From positions 70,426,994 through 70,490,993 of the forward strand of contig JALGPY010000001.1 in the NCBI GenBank assembly GCA_023055425.1: a stretch of 64,000 nt of DNA, given 5' to 3'. Within the stretch, counting starts at the first letter, position 1, and each line of letters opens with the position of its first letter. Below are positions 1-9,830 of the stretch, piece by piece. Under the pieces are notes generated by a model. It saw nothing but the letters and a program-made list of their open reading frames with translations, was not told where the DNA came from and ran no database searches. Both the position numbers and the translations under genes were made by a program. Source of the DNA: Linanthus parryae (taxonomy: Eukaryota > Streptophyta > Magnoliopsida > Ericales > Polemoniaceae).

Positions 1-1367
1 TCTTCTTGACAAGGATTTTCAGTACTTTTCATGTCAATCGCCCGTTTCCTCATGCAAGTTGAAGATTCTTTCTCACAATCATCAATATCGAGAGCTTTGG
101 CATCCTTCAGTATCACCTGTAAACCAACATCCCCTTGACTGGAAAATGTTTCAGTATCTACATCATTTTCTGTTAGTCGCTTCATCAGAAGAGATTCATA
201 GCTTTGGTGCACATATGTTTCGTCTTTATCCCTCATTTCTTTTTCTGCCTCACAAATTGCCTCAAATTCTCGTAAAGAATGTTCATCAAGCCAACGCTTT
301 CTACTTGTTTCAGACCACTGGTGTAAGTCTTCTGAAGTTTTCTGTAAGGCCAAGAAGAATTCATTTCCCAGCTTTTTCTTCTGAGCCTTTTGACTTGTCC
401 ATGATGATGTTTCTGTTTTAACCAACCCACCAGAAAACATCCAGCCTATGAATGGATCCACTCCGCAATTCTGAGGCAAAATCTCCCCCACGAGCAGTCT
501 TTCAGCAAGAAGCAGACATGACCTGTTTTCATCAAAAGTGATCGCTTCTTGAATGTGTTTAGCCGTAAGAGCAGTATCAATAGACTTATCTAGCGAACCA
601 AATGTATCCCCAAAGAAAACTTGTTGAGAAGCTCCGGAAAGAAGCCCCAAGAACAAAAGGCGGTCATCTAACTGGGATGCATTCAAGAAACAGATGCTGT
701 AATGTGATTTGATCATCTTGGGAACAAGGCTTTTATGAGATGTTGGAATGATATTCTTCAGTTCATCATGGACTAGAACCATGAAAGATTCGAGGTTGGT
801 CTCTGTAAGAGACCCATTGTTTATAAGCACGGTGAGCATGCGGCGAATGCTTTCTAGTTTTTCAACTCGTTCAAAGTCATCAACACACAATGGCCACTCT
901 TGATTTTCCACATCATCAATGGGAGCTTCTTGGATGATTCTGAGCGCTGCAGGGACATCTATAGGCTTCCATACTCCATTGGCAATCATGTTAATCCAAT
1001 CATCACTAGGAAGAGAAACATGTAACACTGCAAGTGATGTAACATGGCTCTGTAGAATATGTTGTACGTGGCTTTCTTCTTCTGTGAAGATTTCATCGCA
1101 CAGAGGACACACCCAGAACTCCCAGCTGACATGGTTCTGGATCTGGTTATGATTCATCTTACCAAAAGCTATAGATTCTTCAAGAGTGGCGATCACCATG
1201 TCTTTCTTGGATGAATTCCTGGCCAGATAGTCTTTCAGATCTTGAATTTTGATCACGAGAAATTCCTTCTTCTTCTCCATACTCAGAGAACTCCAACAGC
1301 ACTGGAACTGTTCCATTTTCTCCATTGGTAACTTGTTTTTCTGTGAAATTCCAGTAGATTTCTTCAT
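1..1367 (-). CDS. DUF629-type zinc-finger protein (UCH-related family), 3' end beyond window
   Basis: The minus strand is open without a stop from an ATG at 1367 to base 1, at least 455 codons, so the C-terminus lies outside the window. Residues around 87-108 form a C2H2-like finger (CPLC, 12 residues, H, 4 residues, H) followed by the block DDWINMIANGVWKP. Finger and block align with the gene at 22734-24818, so the two are paralogs. The family is the plant DUF629 group, usually attached to ubiquitin C-terminal-hydrolase-like domains; no catalytic domain is visible here and the biochemical role is unknown. The frame stays open upstream to an ATG at 1520, which would add a hydrophobic start, but that ATG touches an ATATATATAT run that looks like the TATA box. 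I therefore prefer 1367, where the alignment with the paralog begins. Confidence 0.8.
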   Translation of the reverse strand, partial: MKKSTGISQKNKLPMEKMEQFQCCWSSLSMEKKKEFLVIKIQDLKDYLARNSSKKDMVIATLEESIAFGKMNHNQIQNHVSWEFWVCPLCDEIFTEEESHVQHILQSHVTSLAVLHVSLPSDDWINMIANGVWKPIDVPAALRIIQEAPIDDVENQEWPLCVDDFERVEKLESIRRMLTVLINNGSLTETNLESFMVLVHDELKNIIPTSHKSLVPKMIKSHYSICFLNASQLDDRLLFLGLLSGASQQVFFGDTFGSLDKSIDTALTAKHIQEAITFDENRSCLLLAERLLVGEILPQNCGVDPFIGWMFSGGLVKTETSSWTSQKAQKKKLGNEFFLALQKTSEDLHQWSETSRKRWLDEHSLREFEAICEAEKEMRDKDETYVHQSYESLLMKRLTENDVDTETFSSQGDVGLQVILKDAKALDIDDCEKESSTCMRKRAIDMKSTENPCQE

Positions 1368-1518
1368 GGGTAGTGTTGAATGCACCTGGAATTGGTTGAT
1401 TGAAGTTGTTGAAGAAGAAGAAGAAGTGGATTCTTTGTGGGTTTTTAAAAGGCTCTCTTCTTTCTTTTCTTGATCGGACTGAGCAAGAAATAAGAGAGAA
1501 ATGAATGTAACGGCCAAC

Positions 1519-1530
1519 ATATATATATCC
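1519..1530 (-). promoter_or_regulatory. Probable TATA box of the left DUF629-type gene
   Basis: An alternating AT run (ATATATATAT on the minus strand) lies about 150 bases upstream of the preferred ATG at 1367, with a pyrimidine-rich stretch between. Position and composition suit a TATA box with a leader of about 120 nt. This is inferred from sequence only. Confidence 0.4.
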
Positions 1531-1648
1531 AATGGGTTGGCGCTTGATTCATCTGATGGCGGTTACTTGTGATAACAAACAGAGTCTGTTATGGATGATG
1601 ACGTTATTGTCTGTAGAAACTTCTGGAAGTTAGGTCGTTTTGAGTTTG

Positions 1649-1942
1649 TTATGTTGAAGATTCTCTTTGAGGCAATAAGTCGAACACTGTTCTTGCGTTC
1701 AACAATAATTCCCTTTGAGGCAATAAGTCGAACAGCTTACCTGCGTCCCACTGTAACGCCTTTGTCCATGTCATCACAAGAATGGGTTTTTCCCATTTCC
1801 GCAGAACCATACTCCTGATCCGACTAATATCGTCCGAATCAGTTGTGGATGTTGAAGAATGTTTTATAAGGAAGGCTCCCCTGGGTAAACAGCAGCAATT
1901 GAGGAAGCAGTTTGCACAGCTGTTGGGGAATAGGTTGAACAT
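1649..1942 (-). CDS. Small ORF of unknown identity with an internal duplication
   Basis: A 97-codon minus-strand reading frame lies between the left host gene and the LINE. I do not recognise it. Its C-terminal third repeats the segment FDLLPQRE twice because of a 48-bp direct duplication (1665-1686 and 1713-1734 share 22 bases). It might be a fragment of a host gene, an upstream exon or chance. No neighbouring exon could be joined with confidence. Confidence 0.2.
   Translation of the reverse strand: MFNLFPNSCANCFLNCCCLPRGAFLIKHSSTSTTDSDDISRIRSMVLRKWEKPILVMTWTKALQWDAGKLFDLLPQRELLLNARTVFDLLPQRESST
1665..1734. repeat. 48-bp-period direct duplication (two copies)
   Basis: The same 22 bases occur at 1665-1686 and 1713-1734. 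The period of 48 is a multiple of three, so the duplication is frame-neutral in the overlapping small ORF. Confidence 0.6.
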
Positions 1943-2203
1943 TTAGTCCCGATTTGAAGAACATAGGAGAAGAAGATGTCTTTTACCAAGACCTTCACTA
2001 TTTTGTGACGATGAAATTAAACTAATTTAAGACCCATGTAATATATGGTGGTTGGGGGGGGATGGTGAATGGGCTCATACCTTCATGGTCCTAAGACTAA
2101 TAGGCAGGCCCGGCCCAACAGCTAGACAGGTTAAGTACTCGCCTAGGGCCTCATTTTCAGAGAGCCCAATGAAATTTTACAAGAAGGGTATTATGGTATT
2201 TTC
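1943..2203. other. Unassigned spacer left of the LINE
   Basis: AT-rich sequence with a G-run near 2053-2061 and a segment rich in GGCCC near 2107-2150. I see no gene or defined repeat in it. Confidence 0.4.
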
Positions 2204-2216
2204 TACCATGAAACAT
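2204..2216. repeat. Target-site duplication of the LINE, left copy
   Basis: TACCATGAAACAT occurs here next to the poly-T run that marks the LINE 3' end, and again at 8491-8503 next to the LINE 5' end. A 13-bp duplication is typical of target-primed reverse transcription. Confidence 0.85.
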
Positions 2217-2249
2217 TTTTTTTTTCGTCAAACATAATTTTATGAAGAA

Positions 2250-5200
2250 ACCAACTAACTCTTACAAGCATCAAAAGCTAATAAATTTTTAAAAACACTA
2301 TCAACTAGAAATTCAGAACCATCAGTGCTGCATTTACTAATACTCTTAACAAGAAAATCAATAACTCTATTAGCTTGTTTTCTAATCCATTAAACCTGCA
2401 CTCTGCCTTCTTCAAGAGCTGCCCAATCATCAGAGAAAACAACTTTCACCTCTCAATTTGGATTACTTTGACACCATATCAATAAGAGTCTTGCAGTCAC
2501 TTTCAAAAATGGTAATAGAAAAAATATGATGATTCTGGGAAATAGCTTCCTTCAAAGCTTTAGCTTCTGCACAAAAAGCAGACTAAGCATAATCTTTGCA
2601 CCACCCAGAATCTAGCATAGTTCCATCATGATCCCTCACAATCCAAGCCATAGTAACTTGAAAGGAGTTACAGTCCCAAGAAGCATCTACATTACACTTC
2701 AGACAGCCATTTGAGGGAGCTACCCAAGATTGAACAGCAACTGAACTCTGGCTAGCCATACCAGGGATTAGATTGTCCTTAAAGTGCATATTCACTGAGC
2801 CATTTGAGTAGAAGTGTAACAGATAATCAAGCTCCTTCATAACTGCTGTAGGAGAAGGACTTGTACCTTCAAAAATGAACCTATTCCTGGCTTTCCAAAT
2901 GAGCCAACAGACTAACACAATCTTCTCCAGAAATAGGCCATCTTTTGGAATCTTTGCATCCATTTCCCACATCAACATCATCCAAGCTCTGAAATCATAA
3001 TTTAATTCCTCCAAATTATAAGCATACATGCCCACACTCAGCCAGATGGGTCTAGTCCAAGCACACTCCAAAAATAAATGCCAACAATTTTCCACCTTAT
3101 CCTCACACATCTGACAATTTCCAGTAAAACTGCAACCTCTCTTAGCTAAGTTATCTTTAGTAGCTAGAGCATTTTTTGCCATCCTCCACCAGAAAGCTCT
3201 TATTCTAAGAGGGAGTTTAAGCTTCCAACATCTGTACCAAAAATTTGAAGAGAAGCTAAAGGAACTTGATGACTTTGTCATAGAGTAACTTCTAAAACCT
3301 TTTTTTACCTTGAATAGCAGCTTCTTCACAGAAACATTTTGCAGTCTTCATACCTGACTTGACTGTGTAATCTTCATTTTTTGTAACTGGCCAAATCAAG
3401 CAGTCACCCCATGAGCCAAAATCAATATTTGTAGCAAGAATGGCAGCAGCTTCATGAGGAGAAAACTGATTCACAATCTGATTAACTTTCCAACTCATGG
3501 AATGATAGTTAATGATATCACTGACTCTGCACAACCCTTCATTCAAAGAAGTCTTCAACACCTTGATTCCTTTTAAGCTAGGAACCCAATTTTCTTTGAA
3601 GATGTTAATGTGCCTTCCATCACTCACCTTCCAACAAGCACCTTTCTTAATTATTTTGAGACCTTCCATTAAACTTCTCCAAGTCCAAGAAGGAGAAAGA
3701 CCCAGTTTTGCTTCTGAGAATGTTGAATTTGGGAAATATATAGCTTTCAACACTTTTGCACACAAAGATTCAGGATTATGAATGAACCTCCAGCAACTTT
3801 TAGCCAACATGGCCATTTAAATTGTTTAAGGTCTCTCAAAGCTAAACCTCCTTCTTCTTTTGCAGCAGACATTTCTTGCCAACTAACCCAACTGATCTTC
3901 TGCTTTGAAGAATCACCACCCCACAAAAAGTTTCTCATCAGCTTGACCAATTTAGCATAAAAATTATTTGAGAAACTTAAGCAGCTCATAACATAGCTAG
4001 GAATGGCCATTGCAACAGCTTTTGTTAACACTTCTCTACCAGTAAAGGAGAGAGAGGGCCTCATCCAACCTTGAAGCTTATTTTACACCTTTTCCCATAT
4101 ATAACTTCCTCTTTGAGATTTTGATTTTCCCCAAAACAGAGGCACACCCAAATATTTTGTGTTTTGAGGAAGTTCTGGGATTCCACACAAAGAAGTTATC
4201 TTGTCTTTCAGCTCTATGCTCATATTTGGAGAGATAAGGAGACTAGACTTATTTAAGTTTATCACCATACCTGAAGCTAGGCAGAACTTGTGTAAAATCA
4301 TAAGAAAGTTTTGAACCTCCACTTCACTAGCCTCGAAGAAAACTAAAGCATCATCAGCAAATAACAAATACTGAATAGCACTAGATCCTGATTTAACCTG
4401 TATACCTTGCAACTTGCCTTCATAAACTGCTTTATAAAGATTTCTTGACAATATCTCCATCACTAACACAAATAAGTAGGGGGAAAGGGGATCCCCCTGT
4501 CTTAACCCCCTTTAGGAATAAATTCTTCTCCCAATTCCCCATTCATCTTTACCATAAAGGAGACAGTACTTATGCATTGCTCAATCAGTCTTATAAAATT
4601 GTCATTAAAGCCCATCTTTTGCAACACAAGCAATAAAAATTGCCAATTTACCTTGTCATATGCTTTTTGGAGATCCAGCTTCAAAGCCAACAAACCCTTT
4701 TTACCACTTTTCTTGTGCTTGATCTGATGGAACAGCTCATGAGCTATAAAAATGTTATTCTGAATAGCCCTGCCAGGAACAAAGTCTGACTGCTCTTGAG
4801 CTATTAGCTTGTGAAGGAATTTTTTAATTCTATTTGCTAATACTTTAGCAATCACCTTATAAACAAAAGTCCAGAGAGAGATGGGTCTAAACTCACTTAG
4901 CTTCTCAGGGTTCTTGATCTTTGGAATTAGAACTATGACAATCTTATTTATGCTAGGAAGCATGCTTTTGGAAGAGAAGAAGAACTGCACAGCTTTGATC
5001 ACTTCCTCCTTGACTGTAGCCCATTGTGATTGATAGAAAGTGCCTGAGTAGCCATCATACCCAGGAGATTCGTTTGGGTTGAAAGAGAACACCACCTGAG
5101 TGATCTCCCCAGAGGTAGGAATTGCACTTAGCATTTCATTTTCTTCATGGGTGATGACATTAGAACACACATCCAATAGGTCATGATCCCAGCTAACATA

Positions 5201-6409
5201 ATATGTAGATAACATCTCCGAAAAATAACTTTTAGCAAATCAAACAGCTTCTGTTTCTTATCAATCCACGCTGCCATATCATTTTTCAGCTTATTAACAC
5301 TGTTAATACTCCTTCTTCTCATAGTATAAATAAAGAAAAACTTAGAGTTCTTATCACCTTCTCTTATAAATTGAAGTCTAGACTTCTCTCTCCAATAGCA
5401 TTCCTCTCTTTCCCAGAGCTCCCTAATTTCTCTTTTAATAACCCTTTGAGATTTGCCATTGTCTTCACTCCATTGTTGTTCTTGCCACCACAAAAGGTCC
5501 TGTTGAAGAGCTTTGATCTTCTTTGAATTATTCTGAAAGGTCTCTTTACTCCACTTCTTCAGCCCTCTTCTGCAGTGACTAAATTTGATAGTCAGATTTG
5601 AGTAAGAGTTAGGAGCAGCTTTTTCCTCCCAAAGACTTTCAATAATTTGCTTACAAGAATCATCTAAAAGCCAATCTTTCCTAAAAGTAAAAGACTGTTT
5701 GGTATTTTGCAAAACCCAATTTGTTTCAAACACCAAGGGTGTGTGATCAAAACACAGCATATACTCCCTCAAAAGTTTTGCATTTGGATGTTTCAACCCC
5801 CAATTGGGACTCAGAAAGAGTCTATCCAGATCTCCCTAACATTGCCAACCAACCTGTTGTTTGACCAGCTGTAACTTAAACCCTGATCTCCAAGATCAAA
5901 AAGACCAAAACTGCTCACAAAATTCCTGAAAATGTTGCATCTCCAACTTCTAGTTGAATTTCCTCCTTGCTTCTCATTACTGTCCAAATAATCATTGCAG
6001 TCACCAATAATCAACCAAGGGATGGAATTTCCCTGCATAGAGTCAGCTATATCTTCCAAAATCTCCTTCTTTGAGCTAACTTGGGAGGTGCATAAAATAG
6101 AAACCAAATTTCTTTATCTCCTTGATCATCTTCAATAAGAATTTGGAACATATTTTTTGATTTCCAAATAATTTGCACAGATATTTCTGCACTCCACCAC
6201 AAAGCCAACCCACCTGACAAACCAACTGGCTCTACATAATCCGCATGATCAAAATGGAGAGATCTCCTTATTGCTTCTAATTTTTGAGTTTTATTTTTTG
6301 TTTATGATAAAAACACCAATGTAGGACGATGATCTCTCATGAGACCTCGTAATCTCTGGATTGTCAGGGTACGCCCCAAACCCCGACAATTCCAGATTAG
6401 GCTTAACAT
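2250..6409 (-). pseudogene. LINE ORF2: endonuclease, reverse transcriptase, zf-RVT, RNase H-like
   Basis: ORF2 starts near ATG 6409, where the residues read MLSLIWNCRGLG, a typical start of plant LINE endonucleases. Endonuclease segments cover 6409-5811, including WLIIGDCNDYLD. The reverse transcriptase lies at about 5215-4083, with LKLDLQKAYDKVNW and the catalytic FADD near 4342-4371. A zf-RVT segment with Cys and His ligands (CQMCEDKVENCWH) lies at about 3240-3050, and an RNase H-like start (CNVDASWD) near 2700. The reading frame changes at least five times and stops interrupt it. The domain order is intact but the product cannot be made as one protein. Confidence 0.85.
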
Positions 6410-6542
6410 CTCTCGTGTGGCTGTTTTAGGTCAGCCACCACGACCTTTTTTGCAGAAGTAGGGGTAATACCCAATTGATTCTCAAATTCTTCCATATACT
6501 TAGCAAAGAGGAAGTCCTCATCCCCTTATTGAGATAGAATTC

Positions 6543-8154
6543 TTACTTGCTGTTGATATGACACCTGAATTGAGCGCTTTTCCTCTTTCCCTTTTTGAGA
6601 TTGACAAACCAACGAAACATACTGCTCATCTTCCTCTGTGAACGCCAATTATTTGCAATTTTATCCTTCCACCGCTGCAAATAGCTTCCTTCTACATCGA
6701 CTATGAGCTTCCACACCTTCAAAATCATCCTGACTGCCTTTCCTCTTCAAATCAACTAGACGATTGAAAACCCTAGATAATTTTATATCAGTAAACGGAT
6801 TTCCCACCTCTCTTCTATTAGGCGGAATTACCAAGTTGCCCTTCCCGGCCTACCGCAAAGTCCTCCTTAGACCTACAAATAATTTTGACCTTTCTAATGG
6901 GTCTACTCTTACTCCTTGTGGGTTGTGCATTAGTTTGGGGCCCAACCCAACAGTCTAGAGAAGGCCCAAGTAAGAGCTCGTTCTTTAGAGCAGGCCCACA
7001 TGCCGCTTCCTTATTTGCTGCCGAGTCCCTTAAGATGCTCGATTTTTTGTAAATTTGCTCCCTCTCCAAAGCTTTATTTGCTCCTTCGTCCTTGTCAAGA
7101 AATTAGGTTTCTGGTACGAAATCCAGCTCACCCTCCACACCAGAACCTTCGTTGTTTTCTTCGTTCATATCTACGTGCCCCCTCTGATTTGGAGAATCTT
7201 CTCACTCAATGATTTGCGTATCACCTTGAAGATTTGTCCTCTCCTCGTCTGCCACCTGTAATTATATGTCGCCATCACCGAGAAAATCGCTCTCAACCAC
7301 ACCCTGACATTGTACTTGGACAGGTGTCACGCTCTATCTCAGCACCTTCCCTAACTGTTACAATCACCGTCGTATCCTCCTCATACTCTGTTTCCGGCGA
7401 GCCCCAAATCTTCAATGACCGTTCTACTTCTGGCGTTAACCACGCCGGTTTGGGACCCCTACTTTTCTTTGGAGTACACCGGAGAAACATACCGTAGTTT
7501 TGACAACCACGTTGTTCTGCCTTCATAAACCTACAGTCACGAACAAAATGAACTAATCGGCCACAGTCGTAGCAGTAATCTCCGTCATGTTCATAGCTAT
7601 AACCCTGCCTTATACATCTCTTATCTTTTGTGTACAAGAAAGGTTGTCTCAACGGCTTATCAACATCAACTAGAACTTGAAATCGTAAATAGGGATACAT
7701 CTGATTCGACCCAGTTGTATCTTCATCAACATCGACCAATTCTCCGGCTTGCTCTGCTATCTTCGTTAAAATTTTCTCTGTTTTGTACGCAGGTGGAAGG
7801 CCAAAAACTTGGACCCAAAATGGTGCTCTCGAAAAATTAATCTCTTTCAAAGCGGTTTTCGCCGGCCACTTTTTAAGAATCAACAGATTGTTTGCAATAT
7901 TCCATGGAACTCCATCCATCACTCTCCGACAATCTTCTTTATCTTTAAATATGATGATGAATTTATTCTTCTCCCACATCTTTATTTTGATTTCTGCTTG
8001 TAGTTTTCAGATCCCCTTTGGAATGTTTGTAACGGTGTTTGCAGAAGAAAAAAATCTGAGAGAGAAGCTTTCCTACAAGAACATGTTGAGAGACCTCATT
8101 TGCCACACTCAAATCCTCCTCCAGATCTAGAATCTGTGGCTCTTCCTTATCCAT
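6543..8154 (-). pseudogene. LINE ORF1: DUF4283 nucleic-acid-binding protein with zinc knuckle
   Basis: ORF1 begins at ATG 8154 (MDKEEPQILDLEEDL) and continues in a second frame from 7979. The shift falls near an A-run around 8045. The DUF4283 region covers the first 150 or so residues, with the block WVQVFGLPPAY. A CCHC-type knuckle CYDCGRLVHFVRDC lies near 7580-7530. In plant LINEs this protein binds element RNA. The tail toward 6543 is in other frames, so the copy is broken. Confidence 0.8.
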
Positions 8155-8490
8155 TTTGACTAACCCAGAAAATCACAGAGAACCCACAGATACAGAACCA
8201 AGATGAGAAAAGAAAAGGAGCAGCAGAAAAAAACTAATCAAAGAAACTGAGAATATTCAAGAAAACTCAAACCCACACCGGAAAAGTACCATAGGAGTGA
8301 AAGAACAAGAGAAAAGCACGACGAGGAAGAACCTCAAGAATGCCGATTAAACGGCGAAAACAGAAGGATACCCCTCACAACTCACATCGCCAGAAACCTA
8401 GTTTCTAGAGAGAGAGACTATCTGCCTTTTTTTCCATGCTCCAATTTAGACCTCAATCTCTCTCTCATCTACAGAACACAAATTTTCAAT

Positions 8491-8503
8491 TACCATGAAA
8501 CAT
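8491..8503. repeat. Target-site duplication of the LINE, right copy
   Basis: Identical to 2204-2216. It immediately precedes the minus-strand 5' end of the LINE. Confidence 0.85.
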
Positions 8504-8922
8504 ATAAACATAACTTACCACTTGAGCTTAATTTTTTTTTTAAAAAAACAGCTTTAATAGTTTAATTTGATAAGAATTCAGAACTAAGAGCTTGAGTGAA
8601 AAAAAAAACACATGGCTAAGTAGAGAAAGTGTCCTTTATATACTATATAATATTGGAGAATGCCTTCTCCAGTTTTGTCTCAAAAATTGCCACGTGGAAA
8701 TTACAAATTACAATTAATTAATGTAAAAATTATTTTCCGTATTTGGTAGTTTCTTTGTAGGAGATTGTCATAATATTTAGTACGTTTCAAAGTTTTCCTT
8801 TAATCACGATAATTTACTATTAATAATGTATTGATTACTTGAGTTATAAATAATTGTTAATTCATATTCTTCTTTACAAGAAGTTCGAACGGAATAAGAT
8901 TAGTCAATTTTTTTTGCTCTGA

Positions 8923-8966
<44 letters not shown>

Positions 8967-9232
8967 AGGATATGCTCTTACAATTTTTACTTCTTATTTG
9001 TTGTGATTTGTTTATAAGAAGTTTAAGAAATGTGAATTTCACATTGAAATTGCAGTTATATAAATCATCCCATCCATCATACTTATATGTTTTTTTTATA
9101 CTATGTGGCAACTTGGTCTTTTTTAAAAGTTATTATGTATTTTTTTGTACTAGCCCATTCTCATATTGAAGTTACTCAAATTAAAAAATGGATGTGGTCT
9201 CACGGTCACCCAATTCTTTTATGAGGGCCGCT
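8504..9232. other. AT-rich spacer
   Basis: Low-complexity AT-rich DNA with several A and T runs, including the long T-run at 8926-8965. Reading frames across it are poly-Lys or poly-Phe artefacts. I see no gene. Confidence 0.6.
8926..8965. repeat. Poly-T tract of about 40 bases
   Basis: Uninterrupted T-run. It could be the A-tail of an old minus-strand retro-insertion, but no retro-sequence is recognisable beside it. Tract length may also be affected by sequencing. Confidence 0.8.
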
Positions 9233-9384
9233 ATGCTTCACCATTTTTTCTTCACCCTTGAAGTTCACATCCTACATGTCAAGATATGATTGGATGAATT
9301 ATTTATTTTAAGATATTTTTATAATCTCATCACCAATCAAAAACATCCACATAAGGGATGACCTTGAAGGGTGATGTTTAGCAT
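9233..9384. repeat. Possible fold-back MITE remnant
   Basis: The left edge reads ATGCTTCACC and the right edge, reverse-complemented, reads ATGCTAAACATCACC. CACCCTT followed by a GAAG/CAAGG-like stretch recurs in both arms, and TGATTGG recurs deeper inside them. The arms are imperfect and no clear TSD was found. Confidence 0.3.
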
Positions 9385-9751
9385 TTATCTTCTTTTATTA
9401 CATATTAATGTACATCGAATTTTTTTGAGAGGAAATTTGAAATACCCCATTTTGTGACTATGGGTATTTTGTGATATTATTATATGTGTTGGGGGGTTAA
9501 ATTTAAATGTTGAGAGTTAATTATCAGTGTTTACTAGCATTTGGGAGTCTTTGTGACTTTTACCTAAACTTTTTAGTGTCTTTTAATTAAACTAGGGGGT
9601 GGTGGTTATCTTTTTGGCTAAACTAGTGGTATGAATCTTTTCTATGAGATTGATATCATTTTGTACACCCAAAATCACAACTGACATGCTTTCTCCTCAT
9701 CAATCGGATACAATCCGATTTTCTTCCATCCTCATCGATTTCTTTTTCAAA

Positions 9752-9752
<1 letters not shown>

Positions 9753-9829
<77 letters not shown>
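9753..9829. repeat. (TCA)n microsatellite, about 25 units
   Basis: Uninterrupted TCA/ATC trinucleotide run inside the presumed LTR. A shorter (TTC)n tract follows at 9978-10040. Confidence 0.95.

Positions 9830-9830
<1 letters not shown>

Larger units (their letters stand above)
2217..8490 (-). mobile_element. Near full-length L1-type plant LINE, degenerate
   Basis: This is a 6.27-kb non-LTR retrotransposon on the minus strand. From its 5' end it carries ORF1 (DUF4283 plus zinc knuckle), then ORF2 with endonuclease, reverse transcriptase, zf-RVT and RNase H-like segments, and a short A tail (the T-run at 2217-2225 on the plus strand). TACCATGAAACAT at both ends defines the insertion exactly, so the element is not obviously 5'-truncated. 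Repeated frame changes in both ORFs mean it is no longer autonomous. Confidence 0.9.

Noticed and set aside
59..421. 120-codon plus-strand frame near the left edge
   Set aside because: It lies antisense to the continuous DUF629-type coding frame on the minus strand and matches nothing known.
8857..9111. Minus-strand frame with a long Lys run
   Set aside because: The Lys run is the T40 tract; the rest is AT-rich noise.
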